DNA of 62,976 nucleotides from Treponema sp. J25 (GCF_004343725.1 NZ_PTQW01000034.1:1-62976); one strand, 5' to 3'; shown: positions 1 through 9,742, counted from the first letter of the stretch. Numbers and translations are program-made. Notes: generated from the sequence alone by a model not told the origin.

Positions 1-422
1 AAGGCAAGGCTGGGAGGGGAATTTGGGTGCAGCGCTGAGGGGGCCCAAAAACCTGGCGCTATTGCGGGGTGACCCGGAAAGGGGCCAAAAGACGCCCGCT
101 GTGGCCTGGAGGGAGCGTCCCCCATCGGCAAAAACCTCCCGGCGGAGCTTAGAGATCGCCAGAATCGGGTAAGATTGGCTAAAGGGGCCCTTCTCAGGGC
201 CCCGCCGTGGGTGAGCCCGGAGTGGGGGGAGCGCCTGATCGCCTGAGCCGTGGGGCTAGATGTGTGGGCCGGGCTGGAAGCCCGGCCGGGGAGGGGCTGT
301 AGAAGCGGCGAAGGAAGCAGGCGCGAGGGGGGAGCCGCGGCGGCTGAGGCGACGGTATGCGGGCTAAGCTGAGAGGGGGCGGTGCGGTGCTCCCCTCCTG
401 GATGGTGGCAGTGTACGGGGCC
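1..422. other. GC-rich leading stretch without a recognised gene
   Basis: No recognisable gene lies here. One plus-strand frame is open from base 2 to a TAA at 170-172. It could be the C-terminal tail of a gene that starts outside the window, but its Arg/Pro/Ala-rich translation resembles no family I know. A strong hairpin follows at 184-203 (GGGGCCC, six-base loop, GGGCCCC) without a T run. The rest is GC-rich and featureless up to the efflux-operon promoter. Confidence 0.3.
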
Positions 423-451
423 TTGCAATGTAAGAAGGGGCGCGATATAGT
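423..451 (+). promoter_or_regulatory. Sigma70-type promoter of the efflux operon
   Basis: TTGCAA at 423-428 and TATAGT at 446-451 are separated by exactly 17 bases. The predicted start, near 458, falls inside the palindrome at 453-478, so a bound repressor would block initiation. The leader to the first ATG is about 105 nt. Confidence 0.6.
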
Positions 452-452
452 A

Positions 453-478
453 AATGTTAACGACCGGTCGGTAACATT
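453..478. promoter_or_regulatory. Palindromic TetR-type operator
   Basis: A 26-bp inverted repeat centred on ACCGGT. The left arm is AATGTTAACGACC and the right arm GGTCGGTAACATT, with a single mismatched pair. It overlaps the predicted start site and lies upstream of a TetR-family gene, which is the usual arrangement for an autorepressed efflux operon. That the tandem TetR binds here is inferred. Confidence 0.6.
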
Positions 479-564
479 GGGGCGCTTTGGGTGTTTTAGA
501 GTAAGTACAGGGGATTCTCAAATCGACTGGCGGTAGCCCCGACCAACGTGAGGGTAGCAGGTAG

Positions 565-1827
565 ATGCTTTGCAAAGAAAGGATAATCGAGACTGCCTTT
601 AAGGTGTGGGGAGAAGAATGTTACAGAACTCGCAGTTTGACCACGGTGGCAAAGGCCCTCGGGGTATCCAAGGCGGCGCTGTACCGGCATTTTAAGGACA
701 AGGATGAACTGATTGAGGCCCTCTATCGGGATTTCTATAGTCGTTTTATTCCTCTGATGGAAGAACTGCGGTTGAGATTTCAGGCCTGTTCTTCGCCGAA
801 GGAACGGTTTGTTACGTTTGGATTGCACCTGGCCCGGTATTTCATTCGGCAGGGGGCAGATTTTGGGTTTCTGTTGTTTGTGGTGATGAATGGGCAGAAA
901 CCGGAGTGGGCTATCCCCGAACAATTACGGCAGCGGGGCATTACGTTTGAAGACTTTTTTCCCCTCCCGGAATCTGAAAAGGAAGAGCTTATCTATCGTT
1001 TTACCCTTATTTTTTCTACCGTTAGTTTTTATTGTGGCCTGTACTATCTTAAACAGTGGTATACCCTCGAAGAGGGGGAAGGGCTTTTTCTGGAATTTAT
1101 AGAAGGGGTCCTGCGGCGGGGTCTTGGGTTGGATGCGAGGGAGATGGAAGCGGCGCTGGTTTCTTCCGGTGAAACGGAGGGGCGAACCGAAAGTTCCGCC
1201 TCTGGATTTAAAGCGGGACAGGGATTTGAAGCGACACAGGGGGCGCAGCAGTCTTTAATTGCCGCTATTGCTGCCGCCGTGGCCGAGCGAGGCCCCTGGG
1301 AAGCGTCCATGAGCTATGTGGCCGAGCGTTCGGGGCTTTCAAAAAGCGGTCTCTATGCCCATTTCGCAAGCAAAGAAGCGATGCTTGAGGCCCTTTTTAA
1401 AAACGAGTATGAGGCGCTATTGGATTTTTTGGCGAAATACCTAAAGCAAAGAGAAAGGGTCCCCTTCCCGGGGGAAGGGGGCCTCTCGTTGGGTCTGCGG
1501 TTGTGGCAGGTTATCGATGCCCTGTATAGCTACCTCTCTGCCCATCGGGACCTGCTGGTTATTCTGGACTGGGTGCGGATTCAACGGATTGATATTGGAA
1601 AGCTTCCCGAAAAAGGAAGGGCCCTCTGGGACCTGATGGGGCCCTTCCCGCGGCTTACGGAAAAGCTTCCCCTGGGGCCTTACAATACCCACCGATGGAT
1701 TCTCTTTTCCCTGATTAGTCTGCTTATGATGCAGTTTCGGCAGCCCGGTGGGGGGCCGGAACGGAAGAGCATACAGAAATTACTTTTTACCTACCTCGCC
1801 GCTGGGGTGGAAGGATGGTGTGCATGA
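565..1827 (+). CDS. Tandem TetR-family regulator (two TetR units fused)
   Basis: A 420-residue DNA-binding protein, about twice the usual TetR length. It carries two TetR N-terminal helix-turn-helix units. The first is at about residues 20-50 (core LGVSKAALYRHFKDKDELI) and the second at about 246-277 (core SGLSKSGLYAHFASKEAML). Each is followed by a helical ligand/dimer region, and a Glu/Ser/Gly-rich linker joins them near 190-235. TetR proteins normally dimerise on a palindrome, so one fused chain could act as a covalent pseudo-dimer. It heads the efflux operon, and its stop codon overlaps the TolC start (ATGA). The most likely role is repression of the operon, relieved by a pump substrate. 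The effector is unknown. Confidence 0.85.
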   Translation: MLCKERIIETAFKVWGEECYRTRSLTTVAKALGVSKAALYRHFKDKDELIEALYRDFYSRFIPLMEELRLRFQACSSPKERFVTFGLHLARYFIRQGADFGFLLFVVMNGQKPEWAIPEQLRQRGITFEDFFPLPESEKEELIYRFTLIFSTVSFYCGLYYLKQWYTLEEGEGLFLEFIEGVLRRGLGLDAREMEAALVSSGETEGRTESSASGFKAGQGFEATQGAQQSLIAAIAAAVAERGPWEASMSYVAERSGLSKSGLYAHFASKEAMLEALFKNEYEALLDFLAKYLKQRERVPFPGEGGLSLGLRLWQVIDALYSYLSAHRDLLVILDWVRIQRIDIGKLPEKGRALWDLMGPFPRLTEKLPLGPYNTHRWILFSLISLLMMQFRQPGGGPERKSIQKLLFTYLAAGVEGWCA

Positions 1828-3476
1828 AACAGGATGAATGCGGTTTAGTTATGATGTCTGGTGCCTCGCAGGTAGGACAGCCCCTGCTAATGGGGCTAGT
1901 GGGGCACCCCTGCAGGAAAAGTCCGCCGGCAGGGACTGGGACGGGGATTGCGGCCGCGGTAACACATCGGCGTTTTCCCCTTGCGCCCGGGTCTCTTATG
2001 GGAGGGCTGCTCCTGGGGGCTTTTCTGATGGGCCTGTCCGACGGGCGAGGCCTCTGGGCCCAGGACAGGGGGCCCCAGGGGAACATAGAGCCAAAGACCG
2101 CCATCAGTGCCAGCAAGGGTGGTTCTGAAGGAGAGAAGGCACCGGTCGGGGCTGAGAGCAGACCCCAGGTGCTTACCATGGACGATGCGGTAGCCCTGGC
2201 GCTGGAGCACAATTTGGGCTTTCGTTCCAGTGGGATTGATCTGGGCGTAAAGGAGCGGAAGGCCAGTACCGCCTGGAATGTCTTTGTCCCGACGATAGAT
2301 GTGGCCGGAAGTCTGTACCGCCTGAACAAGGAACAGAGTGGTACAACCCTTATTCCGGTGGGGCCCTTAACAGGGGGATATTACGGCGTTATTCCCTATA
2401 GTTACACCGCTCCCCAGTGGGGCATGGCAGGAAGCCTTTCTTTTTCGCTCAACCTGAATGTGGCGCTTCTTGAAGGGATCCGCAATGTGCAGCTTGATTA
2501 CCAGTCAGGAAAGCTCAGTTACGAAAAGGCCCGGGCCCAGCTAGAGCGGGATGTGCGGAAAGCCTATTTACAACTGTTGCTCCTGCAAAAGAATCTGGCC
2601 CTGCTCCAGGAGAACCTGGCCGCCGCCCAGCGGCGCTACGAACAGGCCCGGGCCAATTACCGCGCTGGCCTCGTGCCGGAGCTTACCATGCTTCAGGCTC
2701 AGGTGGCCCTGGAAAACCTGAAACCCACCCTGACGGAGATGGAGAACGGTATCAAAACCTATCGGGCCAATTTTGCCTTTTTGCTGGGGCTCCCGGGGGA
2801 CGCGGCCTTTAGTCTTGAACCGGTAGATCTCCCTGCGCCGGTTCCCCTGGATGAGGAGGCTATCGTTCGGCAGGCCGTGGCAAATAAACCGGAACTGCAG
2901 GAACTGCGGAATTCCATCCTGGTCCTTGAAAGCACCAAAAAAGCAACCTGGTATAACCTGTACACCCCGACCCTCTCCTTAAGCTGGAATTTTGATCCCA
3001 CCTTTGCGGGGGACCCCTGGAAGGATTCCTGGTTTGATGGGGATAAGTGGAATCAACGGTCGGGCATGTTTCGGGCTTCCCTGGCCTGGCGCTTGAATGG
3101 GCTTTTCCCTTTTTCTAAGGAAGCCCAGAGCCTGAAGGACCTGGAGGATAACCTTTCGAAGCTCCAGGTCTCCTTAGCCCAGGCGGTGCGGGGGGTGGAA
3201 CTTGAAGTCTATTCGGCGGTGCTGAAACTTAAAAAAAGTGAACAAACCATTGCAAGTTTGAATCTGAATGCGACCCTGGCGGAAAAGGCCTATCGTTTAA
3301 CCGAGGAGGCTTATCGGGCGGGTAGTAAGGAACTTCTGGAAGTTCAGAATGCGGAATTGGAGATGCAAAAGGCCCGGCTGGAGATCATAAAAGAGCAGTT
3401 TAATTATCTTACCGCCTGTATCGATCTAGAATATGCCATGGGGGTCCCCTATGGAAGTCTTACAAGGAGTAAGTAA
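1824..3476 (+). CDS. TolC-like outer-membrane efflux protein
   Basis: An outer-membrane channel of the OEP/TolC family, predicted to form the exit duct of the pump encoded downstream. The mature part has the two long heptad-rich OEP repeats (for example LQENLAAAQRRYEQARANY and LEMQKARLEIIKEQFNYL). I chose ATG 1824 because it overlaps the tetR stop as ATGA and has AAGGA eight bases upstream; ATG 1815 is also possible. The hydrophobic secretion signal (GGLLLGAFLMGLSDG, then GLWAQ) begins only about 55-60 residues in. The N-region is therefore unusually long, and a later start near 1999 cannot be excluded, although it lacks a clear ribosome site. About 550 residues. Confidence 0.85.
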   Translation: MKQDECGLVMMSGASQVGQPLLMGLVGHPCRKSPPAGTGTGIAAAVTHRRFPLAPGSLMGGLLLGAFLMGLSDGRGLWAQDRGPQGNIEPKTAISASKGGSEGEKAPVGAESRPQVLTMDDAVALALEHNLGFRSSGIDLGVKERKASTAWNVFVPTIDVAGSLYRLNKEQSGTTLIPVGPLTGGYYGVIPYSYTAPQWGMAGSLSFSLNLNVALLEGIRNVQLDYQSGKLSYEKARAQLERDVRKAYLQLLLLQKNLALLQENLAAAQRRYEQARANYRAGLVPELTMLQAQVALENLKPTLTEMENGIKTYRANFAFLLGLPGDAAFSLEPVDLPAPVPLDEEAIVRQAVANKPELQELRNSILVLESTKKATWYNLYTPTLSLSWNFDPTFAGDPWKDSWFDGDKWNQRSGMFRASLAWRLNGLFPFSKEAQSLKDLEDNLSKLQVSLAQAVRGVELEVYSAVLKLKKSEQTIASLNLNATLAEKAYRLTEEAYRAGSKELLEVQNAELEMQKARLEIIKEQFNYLTACIDLEYAMGVPYGSLTRSK

Positions 3477-3478
3477 GG

Positions 3479-4471
3479 ATGAAAAGGATTCATATGTCAT
3501 CGCAAACGAGGTTTTTTAGAAGTGAAGGGTGGGCAGGTCCCCTGCTGATAGGGCTTGGAATATTCGTTGTGGGGGGGAGTTTGTTTTCCTGTTCCCGCCT
3601 TGGCGGAGCTGATACGAGGGCCTCGGCGGGGCAACAGGAGCGGCCCGTGTATGCGGTAAGCACGACCCGGGCAGTTAAAGGTCAAATCCGGGACTATCTT
3701 GCCCTATCTGGTGACATTGTGGCTGGATCCACCGTGGATGTGTACCCTGATGTGGCTGGGAAGGTAACGAAATTGATGGTGCGCTTGGGTGAACGGGTGG
3801 AAAAGGACCAGGGGCTCCTTGAGGTAGATCCTTCCCGGCCAGGAATGAACTATGTGTCCAGCCTGGTAAAGTCCCCTATTGCAGGGGTGGTCATTGCCGT
3901 ACCTGCCCAGGTAGGGATGACGGTAGCCCAATCGGTGCCGGTGGTGCGGCTTTCTGCCTCGGGAGCCCTGGAAATTAAAACCTATGTAGCCGAACGGTTC
4001 ATATCGAAAATACGGGTGGGTCTTCCTGCAATGGTTACCCTTGAGGCATATCCGGGGGAGATCTTCTATGGTACGGTACGAGAAGTAAGTCCCGTGGTGG
4101 ATCCCCTGTCTCGAACCATGGAAGTTCGGATTAATGTGCAGAATCAAGGAAATAAGCTTAAAACTGGTATGTTTGCTAAGGTACGCATAATAACCCAGGA
4201 AAAGCAGAATGTGGTTAAAATCCCCTCTGCGGCGGTGGTCTCTCGGTACGGTGAACAGTGGGTCTTTGTGGTAGAGCCTGATCCAACAGACCCGGCCTTT
4301 ACCATTGTGCGGAAGCGCCCTATCAAGGGAGGGATTCTTATCGATAACCAACTTGAAGTTCTGGAAGGTCTTGCTGCGGATGAGGAAATCGTTGTCCGGG
4401 GCCAGACCCTGCTGGATGATGGAGCCCGGGTAAACGTGGTAGAACGACAACCCGGTGTGGGTTCCCGCTAA
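3479..4471 (+). CDS. RND efflux periplasmic adaptor (membrane fusion protein)
   Basis: A HlyD/AcrA-type adaptor of 330 residues that should link the inner-membrane pump to the TolC channel. The N-terminus has a hydrophobic stretch ending in a lipobox-like GSLFSC, so it is probably a lipoprotein. The biotinyl-lipoyl-like part is at about residues 75-150 (DVYPDVAGKVTKL and SPIAGVVIAV). The hairpin is short and is followed by beta-barrel and membrane-proximal domains. An AAGGAG lies nine bases before the ATG, two bases after the tolC stop. The tight spacing supports co-transcription. Confidence 0.88.
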   Translation: MKRIHMSSQTRFFRSEGWAGPLLIGLGIFVVGGSLFSCSRLGGADTRASAGQQERPVYAVSTTRAVKGQIRDYLALSGDIVAGSTVDVYPDVAGKVTKLMVRLGERVEKDQGLLEVDPSRPGMNYVSSLVKSPIAGVVIAVPAQVGMTVAQSVPVVRLSASGALEIKTYVAERFISKIRVGLPAMVTLEAYPGEIFYGTVREVSPVVDPLSRTMEVRINVQNQGNKLKTGMFAKVRIITQEKQNVVKIPSAAVVSRYGEQWVFVVEPDPTDPAFTIVRKRPIKGGILIDNQLEVLEGLAADEEIVVRGQTLLDDGARVNVVERQPGVGSR

Positions 4472-4485
4472 CGGAGGATATGCCG

Positions 4486-7400
4486 ATGAGTCTTTCGTCA
4501 ACCGCCGTGTCCCGGCCAACCACCGTTTTTATCGCCTTTGTGCTTCTTATTGGGCTGGGCGTTTTTGCAACCCTGAACCTTCCCATCGATCTGTATCCTG
4601 AAATCGAACCCCCTATCCTGGTGGTCTATACCAGTTATTCAGGGGCTGGCCCTGAGGAAATCGAAAAGACCGTAACCCGACCACTGGAAGGGACCCTGTC
4701 AAACGTTTCGAACCTGGAAAAACTTACCTCCACCTCGTCCAAGGGTTCCAGCATGGTGATGCTCACCTTTACCTATGGGACCAACATGGCCGATGCGGCC
4801 AATTCGGTGCGGGACAACCTGGAACTGGTAAAGCGTTTTCTTCCAGACGGGGCCGATACGCCGCTTATCTTTAAGTTTAACCCCTCTATGATTCCCATCA
4901 TGGGACTCATGGTAACGGGGAACCGGAGCCCTGAGGAACTGCGGGAAATCGCGGAGAATGCCATTGTTCCCCGGATCGAACAGGTCCCTGGTGTCGCCAT
5001 GGCCAGTGTTTCCGGGGGAAGGCAGAAAATTATCCGGGTGGAGATTCCTCAGAATCGCCTTGCCGCCTATGGGCTTACCATTACCCAGATCCGTTCAATA
5101 TTGGCAAGTCAGAACGTGGCGGTCTCGGCGGGATCCATTATGGATGAGGGCCTTTCGTACCTGTTAACCACCGCAGGAGAGTATCAGAGTATAGATGAAC
5201 TGGGTGCGACGGTGATCGCCTACAAGGGTGGTGGGGTGGTCGGCGGTCAGGCTGAAAGTCCCCGGCTTGTGTATCTGCGGGACATTGCGGATATTTACGA
5301 AGGGTATCGAAGCGAAGATAGCCTGGTGTACGTGAATGGCATCCCGGCGGTACAGATTTCGGTGCAAAAACAGAGCGGCAAAAACTCGGTGCAGACCGCC
5401 CGGGAACTCCGTAAGCGGCTTGAGCGAATTGCCAAAGAGGTCCCGCCGGGGGTGCAGATTACCGAAATTTTTAACACCACCGATATTATCGAAAATTCAA
5501 TTAACCAGGTATCATCCAGCGCTCTCCAGGGGGCGCTCCTGGCGATTCTGATTTTGTTTTTTTTCCTTCGTTCTATAAAACCCACTATTATCATTGGTAT
5601 TACGATACCGGTCTCCCTGCTCTTGACCCTTATGATCATGTACTTCTGGGGACTTACCCTGAATGTCATGACCCTGGCGGGTCTTGCTCTGGGGGTGGGG
5701 ATGCTGGTAGATAACTCCATCGTTATTCTCGAAAACATTTACCGGTACCGGGAAAAGGGGGCCAAACTCAGACCCGCCGCAATCTTAGGAAGTCAGGAGA
5801 TGATGACCGCCATTACCGCATCAACCCTGACAACTATTTGTGTTTTTGCCCCCCTGGTGATGTTCCGGGGGATGCTGGAGATTGTGGGTGAACTTTTTAG
5901 CGGTCTTGCCTTTACGGTGGTTATCTCTCTGAGTACCTCCCTGGTGGTAGCGGTAGTCCTTATCCCGGTGCTGGCAAGCCACTACCTTCCCCTGACGACG
6001 AGGAAACAAAAACCTTTACAGGGCCTTTTGGCGGTGATTGACCGACCCTTTGCGGCCTTTTTTGATGGTCTGGATGCGGCCTATCGTCGAGCGGTGGATT
6101 GGGTGCTCCGCCATAAAACAATTACGGTGCTTTTCATTGGGGCCCTCTTTGTGGGAAGCCTGCTGCTGATACCGGTGATTGGCTATATCTTTATGCCCGA
6201 ACAGGAGGCCGATTCCATTACGGTGAATGCCACCCTGCCGGTGGGAACGCCCTTAAAAGAAACCGATACGGTGTTGCGGAGCCTGGAGGCGCTGATTCAG
6301 CAGGAGGTGCAGGGGTATAAGCGGATTATCGTTAATGTGGGGCAACAGGGCTTTTTTGGGCTCGGGAGTTCCTCCGTTAACCGGGGCTCTATCCAGATTA
6401 CCCTGCCGCCGTATAAAGAGCGGATCGATTCGGCGGAAAGCATCAAGCAAAAGGTGCGTTCCCATTTTACCCAGTTCCCGGGGGTCAGTTTTAGTTTTTC
6501 CAGTTCTACCCAGGGGATGCGTATTGGCAGCGCCAGTCCCATCGATATTCTGGTGAAAACCGATGACCTTGTAAAAGGCAAGGCTATCGCCGAAAAAATT
6601 ATGAACCTCATTAAGGAGCGGGTTCCTCAGGCCACAGAACCTTCTATCGATCTTCGGGATGGGCTGCCCCAGATCGAAGTTCAGTTTGATCGGGAGCGGA
6701 TGTATGCCCTGGGCCTTAATGTATACACCGTGGGGAACGAACTTAAGGCGGCCGTGGATGGTCTTACCGCCACAAAGCTTCGCCAGGGGGGGAACGAGTA
6801 CGATGTGGTGCTGATTCTCCCTGAATCTGATCGGGATGAATTGCCCGACCTGGATCAATTATTTGTGAATAGTCCCACGGGGCAGCGTATTGCCTTTTCT
6901 AGCTTTGCCCGCTATGTAAAGAGCACCGGCCCTATCACTATCCGGCGGGAGAACCAGAGCCGGGTGATCCATGTAACGGCCGGCACCCTGCCGGGCGTAC
7001 CCCTCAATGTGGTGGAAAACCAGATCCGGGCCCTCATCAGCCAGGAAATCCCCGCGGAAGAGGATGTGATCATCGAATATTCGGGGGACTTCCAGCAACT
7101 GCAGGAATATTTTGTCAAATTTATATTGATCATGGTGGTGGCGGTCTTCCTTGTTTTTGGGGTGATGGCGAGCCAATTTGAATCCCTGCGGGACCCCTTC
7201 ATCATCATCTTTACCATCCCCATGTCGGTGATTGGGATCGTGGCCATCTACGGCCTTACCGGCGAAATCTTTAATATCCTTACGGCGGTGGGGCTGTTGG
7301 TGCTTGTGGGGGTCATCGTAAACAATGGGATTGTACTGGTGGATTACACGAATCTTCTTCGAAAGCGGGGGCTGTCCCTCCATGAAGCCTGTGTGGAGGC

Positions 7401-7656
7401 GGCGGGTAACCGCCTGAGACCTATCTTGATGACCACCCTGACGACGGTGCTGGGGCTTGTCCCTATGGCCTTTTTCCCCGGGGAAGGATCGGAACTGGTG
7501 GCTCCCATCGGTAAGACCGTTCTTGGGGGCTTAAGTTTTGGTACCCTCATGACCCTGTTCTTGATGCCGGTGATTTACTATGTGTTTAATCGACATAGTG
7601 ACGAACGGCAGGCCCGGCAGGAAGCCCGGATAGAACGCATCGCAGAAGGCAGGTAG
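4486..7656 (+). CDS. RND-family efflux transporter, AcrB/HAE type
   Basis: The proton-driven inner-membrane pump of the tripartite system, 1056 residues. It has the usual RND duplication: TM1 at the N-terminus (FIAFVLLIGLGVFATLNLPI), a large periplasmic loop, a helix bundle carrying GMLVDNSIVILENIYR near residue 400, a second periplasmic loop, and a C-terminal bundle with GVIVNNGIVLVDYTN near 945. The TM4 motif reads D-N rather than the AcrB D-D pair, as in many non-proteobacterial RND pumps. ATG 4486 is preferred because GGAGG lies eight bases upstream, against only two for ATG 4480. The substrate cannot be told from sequence. Confidence 0.92.
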   Translation: MSLSSTAVSRPTTVFIAFVLLIGLGVFATLNLPIDLYPEIEPPILVVYTSYSGAGPEEIEKTVTRPLEGTLSNVSNLEKLTSTSSKGSSMVMLTFTYGTNMADAANSVRDNLELVKRFLPDGADTPLIFKFNPSMIPIMGLMVTGNRSPEELREIAENAIVPRIEQVPGVAMASVSGGRQKIIRVEIPQNRLAAYGLTITQIRSILASQNVAVSAGSIMDEGLSYLLTTAGEYQSIDELGATVIAYKGGGVVGGQAESPRLVYLRDIADIYEGYRSEDSLVYVNGIPAVQISVQKQSGKNSVQTARELRKRLERIAKEVPPGVQITEIFNTTDIIENSINQVSSSALQGALLAILILFFFLRSIKPTIIIGITIPVSLLLTLMIMYFWGLTLNVMTLAGLALGVGMLVDNSIVILENIYRYREKGAKLRPAAILGSQEMMTAITASTLTTICVFAPLVMFRGMLEIVGELFSGLAFTVVISLSTSLVVAVVLIPVLASHYLPLTTRKQKPLQGLLAVIDRPFAAFFDGLDAAYRRAVDWVLRHKTITVLFIGALFVGSLLLIPVIGYIFMPEQEADSITVNATLPVGTPLKETDTVLRSLEALIQQEVQGYKRIIVNVGQQGFFGLGSSSVNRGSIQITLPPYKERIDSAESIKQKVRSHFTQFPGVSFSFSSSTQGMRIGSASPIDILVKTDDLVKGKAIAEKIMNLIKERVPQATEPSIDLRDGLPQIEVQFDRERMYALGLNVYTVGNELKAAVDGLTATKLRQGGNEYDVVLILPESDRDELPDLDQLFVNSPTGQRIAFSSFARYVKSTGPITIRRENQSRVIHVTAGTLPGVPLNVVENQIRALISQEIPAEEDVIIEYSGDFQQLQEYFVKFILIMVVAVFLVFGVMASQFESLRDPFIIIFTIPMSVIGIVAIYGLTGEIFNILTAVGLLVLVGVIVNNGIVLVDYTNLLRKRGLSLHEACVEAAGNRLRPILMTTLTTVLGLVPMAFFPGEGSELVAPIGKTVLGGLSFGTLMTLFLMPVIYYVFNRHSDERQARQEARIERIAEGR

Positions 7657-7659
7657 GCC

Positions 7660-7935
7660 ATGGTACGGATAGAAATATTTGCGAATCGGTCGGTGGAAGA
7701 GGATCTCCTGGAGGCCTTTAAAAAGGCCCAGGTAGCCCAATACTACACCAAAATCCCCGTAGTCCATGGGGTGGGTTCTTCGGGCCCCCGGATGGGAGAC
7801 GCCATCTGGCCGGAAGAAAATTTTTCCCTGGTGATCTGGTGTGATGAATCAGAGGCCCATACGATTGCCCGAATCGTGGAAGAGGTAAAACTCCGTTTTC
7901 CCCATGAGGGAATAAAGCTCTTTGGGCTTGAGTAA
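7660..7935 (+). CDS. PII-like, transporter-associated protein (PG0541-like)
   Basis: A 91-residue soluble protein starting three bases after the RND pump stop, at the end of the operon. Its size, ferredoxin-like alternation and segments (VRIEIFANRSVEEDLLEAFK, then GDAIWPEENFSLVIW) resemble the small PII-like proteins found beside RND pumps in Bacteroidetes and spirochaetes, known as the PG0541 type. Such proteins are thought to sense or tune transporters. No biochemical role is known to me, and the assignment rests on recall of the family plus position. Confidence 0.6.
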   Translation: MVRIEIFANRSVEEDLLEAFKKAQVAQYYTKIPVVHGVGSSGPRMGDAIWPEENFSLVIWCDESEAHTIARIVEEVKLRFPHEGIKLFGLE

Positions 7936-8236
7936 GCCTGGTATGTGAAAGGGCTGGGATTGCCCTACAGGAAACTAGCCCCTCAGGAAGTCCTGGAGGG
8001 GGTCAGCCTCTTCGGCGCTTCTGAGAGGGGCGAACAGGGAAGCCTTCTTAAAGACGCGTTGGAGGGAGCCTGAAAAATGGGCTCCCCCTCGTCATTGGGG
8101 GGGCCCGAAGAGGTGTTCCTCCCTCGTTTTCCCCAGCCACACACACCTCCCCCATACCCGTAGAAGGTTCCCCGATAGCGATAGAGGGGCCCTCACTTTT
8201 GGAATGACAAAAAATAATGCCCCCCTGTTTTTGGAT
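7936..8236. other. Intergenic region after the efflux operon
   Basis: No gene recognised. It contains a 7-bp hairpin at 8064-8086 (GGGAGCC, nine-base loop, GGCTCCC) without a following T run. This may be a weak terminator of the efflux operon. A short reading frame on the minus strand has no family resemblance. Confidence 0.35.
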
Positions 8237-8266
8237 TTGCATTTTCTTTTGCCCCTCTTTTATACT
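8237..8266 (+). promoter_or_regulatory. Putative promoter of the sensor-kinase gene
   Basis: TTGCAT at 8237-8242 and TATACT at 8261-8266, 18 bases apart. The leader to ATG 8369 would be about 95 nt. I saw no known riboswitch motif in it. Confidence 0.45.
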
Positions 8267-8368
8267 TTTAAGAGGTAATAGATATAGATCCGTAGCTCTA
8301 GGTATTGAAAAAATCTGGGGCTATAACTAAGGGAATGGGCCTTTCGGTCTTGCGAGTATATAGGGGCA

Positions 8369-9742
8369 ATGAAAGAAAAAGAGAGTTCTCTCTCGTTACT
8401 GGTTGTTATTTCCCGTTCTTTGGTTCGAACCTTTGCAGTAACCATGGCAATTATCTTGCTCCTCTGGTCTTTCTTTGCGGTGTTTTATACTTTAGAAACC
8501 GTCAAAAAAGACTCCCTTGCTGTGCAAGGAGTTGTTCATACTACTCTAACCGATGCTATCTGGGAAATGGATAATGAACGGCTTACCGAACAGGCGGAGG
8601 CCCTCTTTTATAATTGGAATCTTTCTTTTCTGAGAATTGAAAACGAAGAAGGATATCCTTTGTTTGAAAAACAGCGGAATGGGAGTATAACAGCTTCCCC
8701 TAAAAATGTAACAGTTATTCCCCTTTCCCGTCAGGGCTATCCCCTGGGAACCGTATCCTATAGTGTTGATCACTCTTTTGTGTGTGCCTCTGTATTCAAG
8801 GGGATACTGTTTTTTGGTTTAGGGGGTGTTTTGGTGCTCCTGATTACCCTGTATACCCTGCGAAAACGGCTTTTCATAGAATTACAAAAACCCCTGGATG
8901 AATTAAAGGCCTTGATAGCCACCTATGCTCATTTACTTTCAGAAGATAGGGCAAGTCCTCAAGAGCGGAATAAACATATCATGCTCTATAATCAGGTTCC
9001 CGCGCCACTGTATAAAGAATTTGAAGAACTATATACATTGTTGGCCAATCTAAAGAACACCATCCTTACACAACTTCGACAACTGGAAGAGGCCCACCAG
9101 GAACGGGAACTGCTTCTGAGAGAAATAAATCATCGGGTTTTTAACAATTTGCAACTGCTCGGTGCCATCTTGAATCAGCAGGCGGAGGTCCAGCGGGTTC
9201 GCTGTGCTGAAGAGTATCGGGTCTTTGATAAGGTGATCCAGCGCATCGAGGTGCTTGCGGAGGCCTATAATCAATTGTGGGAATCCAAGCATGTGAATGG
9301 GGTAGAAATGGCCCAATATCTGGAACGAATCGTAAGTTTTGTCCAGCAGGTTGGTGATTCCCCCGACATTCAAATCCATACGGCTCTTTCCGCGATGATT
9401 TTCCCTTTGGATGTGGCCCTTGCCTGTGGTCTTATCTGTTATGAGCTTCTCTCCAACGCCCTTTCCCATGCCTATGAGAAACAGAAGGGGGCCGTCTGGC
9501 TTTCTTTGAAAATGGAAGGTCCCCTTGTTTCTTTCTCTGTCCGGGACGAAGGGAAGGGATGTCTGTATTCCTTTGATATGCCCCCTGAGGGAACGCTGGG
9601 GTTCCGCTTTGTTCGAGTGCTAGCCGATCAGATACGGGCTACGCTGGTTCAACGGAAGGATACCGTTGGTTGTCATGTGGAACTTACCTTTCCTCGGGAT
9701 GTGGTGGAAAACTCTTTTAAGGAACCTTTGTATTCAATATGA
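8369..9742 (+). CDS. Membrane sensor histidine kinase, HisKA_2 type
   Basis: A 457-residue two-component kinase. TM1 lies at about residues 17-38 and TM2 at about 137-160, enclosing a roughly 100-residue extracytoplasmic sensor. A linker leads to the phosphoacceptor LLREINHRVFNNLQLLGAIL (His near residue 255), whose spacing is that of the HisKA_2/HWE class. The ATPase domain has the N box in CYELLSNALSHAYE and the G boxes in RDEGKGC and GTLGFRFVRVL. AGGGG lies just before the ATG. The ATGA overlap with the next gene, a solute-binding protein, suggests the pair detects a small solute. No response regulator lies nearby. Confidence 0.88.
   Translation: MKEKESSLSLLVVISRSLVRTFAVTMAIILLLWSFFAVFYTLETVKKDSLAVQGVVHTTLTDAIWEMDNERLTEQAEALFYNWNLSFLRIENEEGYPLFEKQRNGSITASPKNVTVIPLSRQGYPLGTVSYSVDHSFVCASVFKGILFFGLGGVLVLLITLYTLRKRLFIELQKPLDELKALIATYAHLLSEDRASPQERNKHIMLYNQVPAPLYKEFEELYTLLANLKNTILTQLRQLEEAHQERELLLREINHRVFNNLQLLGAILNQQAEVQRVRCAEEYRVFDKVIQRIEVLAEAYNQLWESKHVNGVEMAQYLERIVSFVQQVGDSPDIQIHTALSAMIFPLDVALACGLICYELLSNALSHAYEKQKGAVWLSLKMEGPLVSFSVRDEGKGCLYSFDMPPEGTLGFRFVRVLADQIRATLVQRKDTVGCHVELTFPRDVVENSFKEPLYSI

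Noticed and set aside
1-172. C-terminal end of a gene entering from the left edge
   Set aside because: A 56-codon open frame exists, but its composition is low-complexity and matches no known family; noted only in the region entry.
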